Shown here in pieces: positions 61,919-64,000 of a DNA stretch of 64,000 nucleotides (position 1 is the stretch's first letter; each line of letters begins with the position of its first letter). The translations under genes and the position numbers were made by a program. Origin of the DNA: Negativicutes bacterium (lineage in GTDB: Bacteria > Bacillota_C > Negativicutes > Sporomusales_B > JARLHX01); assembly GCA_031292035.1 (NCBI GenBank), contig JARLHX010000252.1, positions 27,755-91,754 of the forward strand, in the 5' to 3' direction. The notes beneath the pieces were generated by a model. The model had not been told where the DNA came from. It ran no database searches and saw only the letters and a list, made by a program, of their open reading frames with translations.

Positions 61919-62194
61919 CTAAAGATGCGTTTGGGGTATAAGTATTAAGCCGGAATCAAAAGAAGGGTTGGGCAATTGGTCACTGTTCTTTTTAGGGATC
62001 CACTGAATTTCACATCCCAAAACCTCGGCAACTTCTAATGCTTCGTTATAACGAAGCGTTCCCCTAGTTAGCTTGTTGCTGAAATTTTGCAAAGTATCAG
62101 TACGTTTGTATTTTTCATTTAATAAGTGAACAACGTCGGACATCGATTTACCGGATCTCAGTATTGCGACCTTGATATCTTCCCGGACGCCCAT
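61919..62194 (-). CDS. Small HTH regulator
   Basis: A 91-aa protein with a helical N-terminal DNA-binding-like region (REDIKVAILRSGKSMSDVVH, FSNKLTRGTLRYNEALEVAE) of the type seen in small phage and element regulators of the Firmicutes. AGGAGTG precedes the ATG. Upstream it faces a divergent promoter with two palindromic ATATTC/GAATAT operators, so it probably controls that switch. Confidence 0.65.
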   Translation of the reverse strand: MGVREDIKVAILRSGKSMSDVVHLLNEKYKRTDTLQNFSNKLTRGTLRYNEALEVAEVLGCEIQWIPKKNSDQLPNPSFDSGLILIPQTHL

Positions 62195-62222
62195 ATAAAA
62201 ATCACTCCTGCTATATATTAGT

Positions 62223-62268
62223 GAATATTAATATTCCCATTAGTATAACAATATTCCTTTTAGAATAT
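62223..62268. promoter_or_regulatory. Paired palindromic operators
   Basis: GAATATTAATATTC (62223-62236) is a perfect 14-bp palindrome. ATATTC-N6-GAATAT (62251-62268) is a second related site; their ATATTCC halves are 20 bp apart. They lie between the regulator at 61919 and the rightward promoter at 62276. Confidence 0.65.
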
Positions 62269-62275
62269 CGGAAAT

Positions 62276-62305
62276 TTGACAATAATAAACCAATGGGTAT
62301 ATAAT
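62276..62305 (+). promoter_or_regulatory. Rightward sigma-A promoter
   Basis: TTGACA (62276-62281), 18-base spacer, TATAAT (62300-62305), next to the paired operators. Confidence 0.8.
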
Positions 62306-62377
62306 TAAACTGTAAAGGATATGGGGCGTCTTGCCTACCCTTTGCAAATAAATACTGGAGGTGATGCGACATCTACG

Positions 62378-62524
62378 ATGACAACGAGGAAGATTTCTCA
62401 GTGGAAATTTTCGAGATATGGGACATTTCGCCCTTTAACAATTAAACGGATAGCGATGATTAACAGGAGGGTTCGTGGAGCAGCCAAAAGATACACCGCC
62501 GCCATAGTCCGTCTAACAAAGTGA
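62378..62524 (+). CDS. Possible small basic protein
   Basis: A 48-aa, strongly basic frame (MTTRKISQWKFSRYGTFRPL ... VRGAAKRYTAAIVRLTK) behind the rightward promoter. GGAGGTG is 12 bases upstream, a long spacing; an in-frame ATG at 62321 would extend it. Another frame over the same DNA encodes an acidic stretch, so the coding assignment is uncertain. A terminator follows. Confidence 0.35.
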   Translation: MTTRKISQWKFSRYGTFRPLTIKRIAMINRRVRGAAKRYTAAIVRLTK

Positions 62525-62556
62525 AAAAACTTTCCTAATGAAGAGTCTGTACACTG

Positions 62557-62586
62557 GCGGCATGCTAAAGCATGCCGCTCCTTTTA
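62557..62586 (+). terminator. Rho-independent terminator
   Basis: GCGGCATGC (62557-62565) and GCATGCCGC (62570-62578) with a TAAA loop, followed by TCCTTTTAT. Confidence 0.82.
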
Positions 62587-62625
62587 TAAAGAAGATTATT
62601 ATTGACTTAACGTGAAAACTAGCTA

Positions 62626-62712
62626 TGCCAAAAAGTAGACTTTCATGGCACTAAATAAAAGGAGAAATATTGCTCAAATTCGTGTGCCAAAAGGCTAAAT
62701 ATCAAATTGGCA
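62626..62712 (+). other. Candidate resolution (res) site
   Basis: Two inverted-repeat subsites start with TGCCAAAA: 62626-62650 (TGCCA ... TGGCA, 25 bp) and 62685-62712 (TGCCAA ... TTGGCA, 28 bp). They lie directly upstream of the serine resolvase gene, the usual place for res subsites of this enzyme class. Confidence 0.5.
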
Positions 62713-62774
62713 TATGTGACAGCAAATCATAGGCTTATTGCACATCTTATAAAAACTCTAAGGAGGGGTATGAC

Positions 62775-63377
62775 ATCCAATTTGGATATATTCGAATTAG
62801 CTCGAAGGACCAAAACGAAGGGCGACAGTACGACAAGATGAAGGCCTTAGGGATAGAAGACCGATTTCTTTTTATCGATAAACAAAGCGGCAAGGATTTT
62901 AACCGCCCTGAGTACCAGACTATGCGGCGTATGCTGAGAAAAGGTGATCTTGTCTTTATAGATTCTTTAGACCGCCTCGGCAGAACATACGAAGGCGTCA
63001 TACAAGAATGGCGTCATATCACACGGGATATTGAAGCGGACATCGTAGTTTTAGACAATGAGGCCCTTTTTGACAGCAGGAAGTTTCGCGAGATGGGCGA
63101 CATAGGGAGACTAATGGAAGACCAGTTTTTATCCTTACTAGCCTATATTGGGGCAGAGGAGCGCCTCAGAATTCTTCAACGCCAGCGAGAGGGAATTCAA
63201 CGCTCTTTGGCTTTGGGGTTGCCATATGGTCGGAGGAAGGTTGGTTTGACCGACAGGCAGAAGGAAATTATTCACTCCTGGCAAGATGGTAAGTTTACAG
63301 CAGTTGCAGCTGCCCGTGAAGCCGGACTTAGTCGCCGGACATTTTATCGAAAGGCAAAAGAACTGGCTGAAAGTTGA
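62775..63377 (+). CDS. Small serine resolvase/invertase with non-standard start
   Basis: A protein of about 200 aa: catalytic Ser in FGYIRISSKDQNEG, then FIDSLDRLGR, the E-helix RLMEDQFLSLLAYIGAEERL, and a C-terminal HTH (TAVAAAREAGLSRRTFYRKA). The first in-frame ATG (62838) would delete the catalytic Ser. The frame is open back to 62733 but holds no ATG, GTG or TTG. AGGAGGGG at 62761-62768 is ideally spaced for ATC 62775, and an ATG at 62770 is one base out of frame. So either a rare AUC start or a frameshift at the start is present. Confidence 0.75.
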   Translation: MQFGYIRISSKDQNEGRQYDKMKALGIEDRFLFIDKQSGKDFNRPEYQTMRRMLRKGDLVFIDSLDRLGRTYEGVIQEWRHITRDIEADIVVLDNEALFDSRKFREMGDIGRLMEDQFLSLLAYIGAEERLRILQRQREGIQRSLALGLPYGRRKVGLTDRQKEIIHSWQDGKFTAVAAAREAGLSRRTFYRKAKELAES

Positions 63378-64000
63378 GCAAAATCTGCATCAATTTTTCT
63401 CAATTAAAACAATAGAAAACGGCGTCCAATTTTGCGCTTTGAAGCAAGGTGAAAAGAAAAGAAGGCCAATTACCTCAATGTTTTCTCATGCTCGGCCGCC
63501 GCCTACGTCGGCGGCCTCCCCATCTGGTTTATTTAAGAAGAAATTGGCATTCGTCGCCGGGTAATCCTTATATTTGCCCATATTTGGCCTTGTGAGTTTT
63601 TTCTTGAGTATCAAATAAGATTGTGACTTATTAGATACAGAATACTCCTGATTTCTAATTTCTCCTCGGTTTTACGCAATATAGTCCATATATATCCCTT
63701 TTTAAAACTCAATCAAAAAAAAGAAATTCGCGTTCGGAAAAAAACAAATCAGTCTTTCCCTTTTTATGAGCGTTAACTATACGGCAAAACAAATAGCATC
63801 AATATCATGACGACTGTAATCCTTGCTTTTATTTTGATGTTGTTTTGACGCAATAACGAAGCAGAAGTCAGATGAAGGTTAACAGTTGATACCTGAGGAT
63901 GCGCGATAGGACCCCCCCGGGGCGGCCCCCGCCCCACGGGGGGGCCGACACGGCTTTGTTTTTTAAAAAAAAAAATTATTCTATTTATAAATTATTTTAA
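63378..64000. other. Right-edge AT-rich region without genes
   Basis: 623 bases with no supported gene. It contains a hairpin GGCCGCCG/CGGCGGCC near 63493-63516 and, at 63909-63946, an extremely GC-rich hairpin. The last 40 bases are almost pure A/T. The abrupt composition changes could reflect a contig end or an element boundary. Confidence 0.5.
63909..63946. terminator. GC-only hairpin with T-tract
   Basis: CCCCCCCG (63912-63919) pairs with CGGGGGGG (63937-63944), and inside it GGGCGG pairs with CCGCCC; about ten bases later there is a TTTTTT run. It could be a very strong terminator or attenuator, or part of a replication or transfer origin. Confidence 0.45.

Noticed and set aside
1..64000. 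CRISPR arrays, rRNA and tRNA genes
   Set aside because: I looked for regularly spaced direct repeats and conserved RNA signatures and saw none; only the interspersed palindromic repeats and the GEMM riboswitch stand out.

Overview
The window looks like a chromosomal segment of a spore-forming anaerobe of the Firmicutes, most likely a Negativicutes/Sporomusaceae-type organism. This rests on moderately high-GC host DNA, strong GGAGG ribosome-binding sites with many TTG/GTG starts, candidate Spo0A boxes (TGTCGAA), a PerR/catalase pair, ferredoxin-type oxidoreductases and short-chain fatty acid transporters. The genus is an inference. I see no rRNA, tRNA or CRISPR array.

Layout. 0-8 kb: an MFS transporter, a ferredoxin-nitroreductase, a two-component system followed by an SDR and two flavodoxin-fold reductases, and a PhzF-like isomerase. 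A direct-repeat box occurs identically in front of the response regulator and the SDR, so the regulator probably controls both. 8-24 kb: secreted and small proteins, a PRMT-like methyltransferase, a sigma-54-type promoter leading into a 78-aa protein, a 30-aa membrane peptide and a large GGDEF/HD-GYP sensor, then an EAL-like/HDOD protein, aldo-keto reductase, chemoreceptor, BKACE enzyme, threonine-synthase-like enzyme and asparaginase-like protein. 24.6-35.4 kb: a catabolic cluster with two GntR regulators, a YtfQRT-YjfF-type sugar ABC transporter, two NAD-dependent dehydrogenases/epimerases, an AtoE-type transporter and a hydroxyacyl-CoA dehydrogenase. 35.8-52.9 kb: a fused periplasmic-binding protein, a second AtoE-type transporter, LysE, a SpoIIE-type sensor phosphatase, racemase, peroxiredoxin, an orphan Tat-exported binding protein, M48 protease, AbrB-type membrane protein, PerR-catalase, a metallo-beta-lactamase-fold enzyme and a degenerate nucleotidyltransferase-HTH fusion.

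53.0-55.9 kb is an island of very small genes, many with their own terminators. It ends with a c-di-GMP-I (GEMM) riboswitch carrying an intrinsic-terminator expression platform, in front of two tiny genes (65 aa and a 59-aa zinc-ribbon-like protein). With the GGDEF/HD-GYP and EAL-like proteins this makes cyclic-dinucleotide signalling a theme of the window. A cytoplasmic chemoreceptor with a PrpR_N sensor domain follows.

From 57.74 kb to the right edge the DNA is AT-rich and mobile: a large serine recombinase whose stop codon overlaps the chemoreceptor ribosome-binding site, a broken recombinase copy, an XRE regulator, an excisionase-like gene with a frameshift, a second small regulator with palindromic operators, and a small serine resolvase with a candidate res site and no standard start codon. 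Two copies of a ~150-170 bp palindromic interspersed repeat lie in host intergenic regions near 19.6 and 35.4 kb. All functional calls are from reading the sequence; no database search was run.
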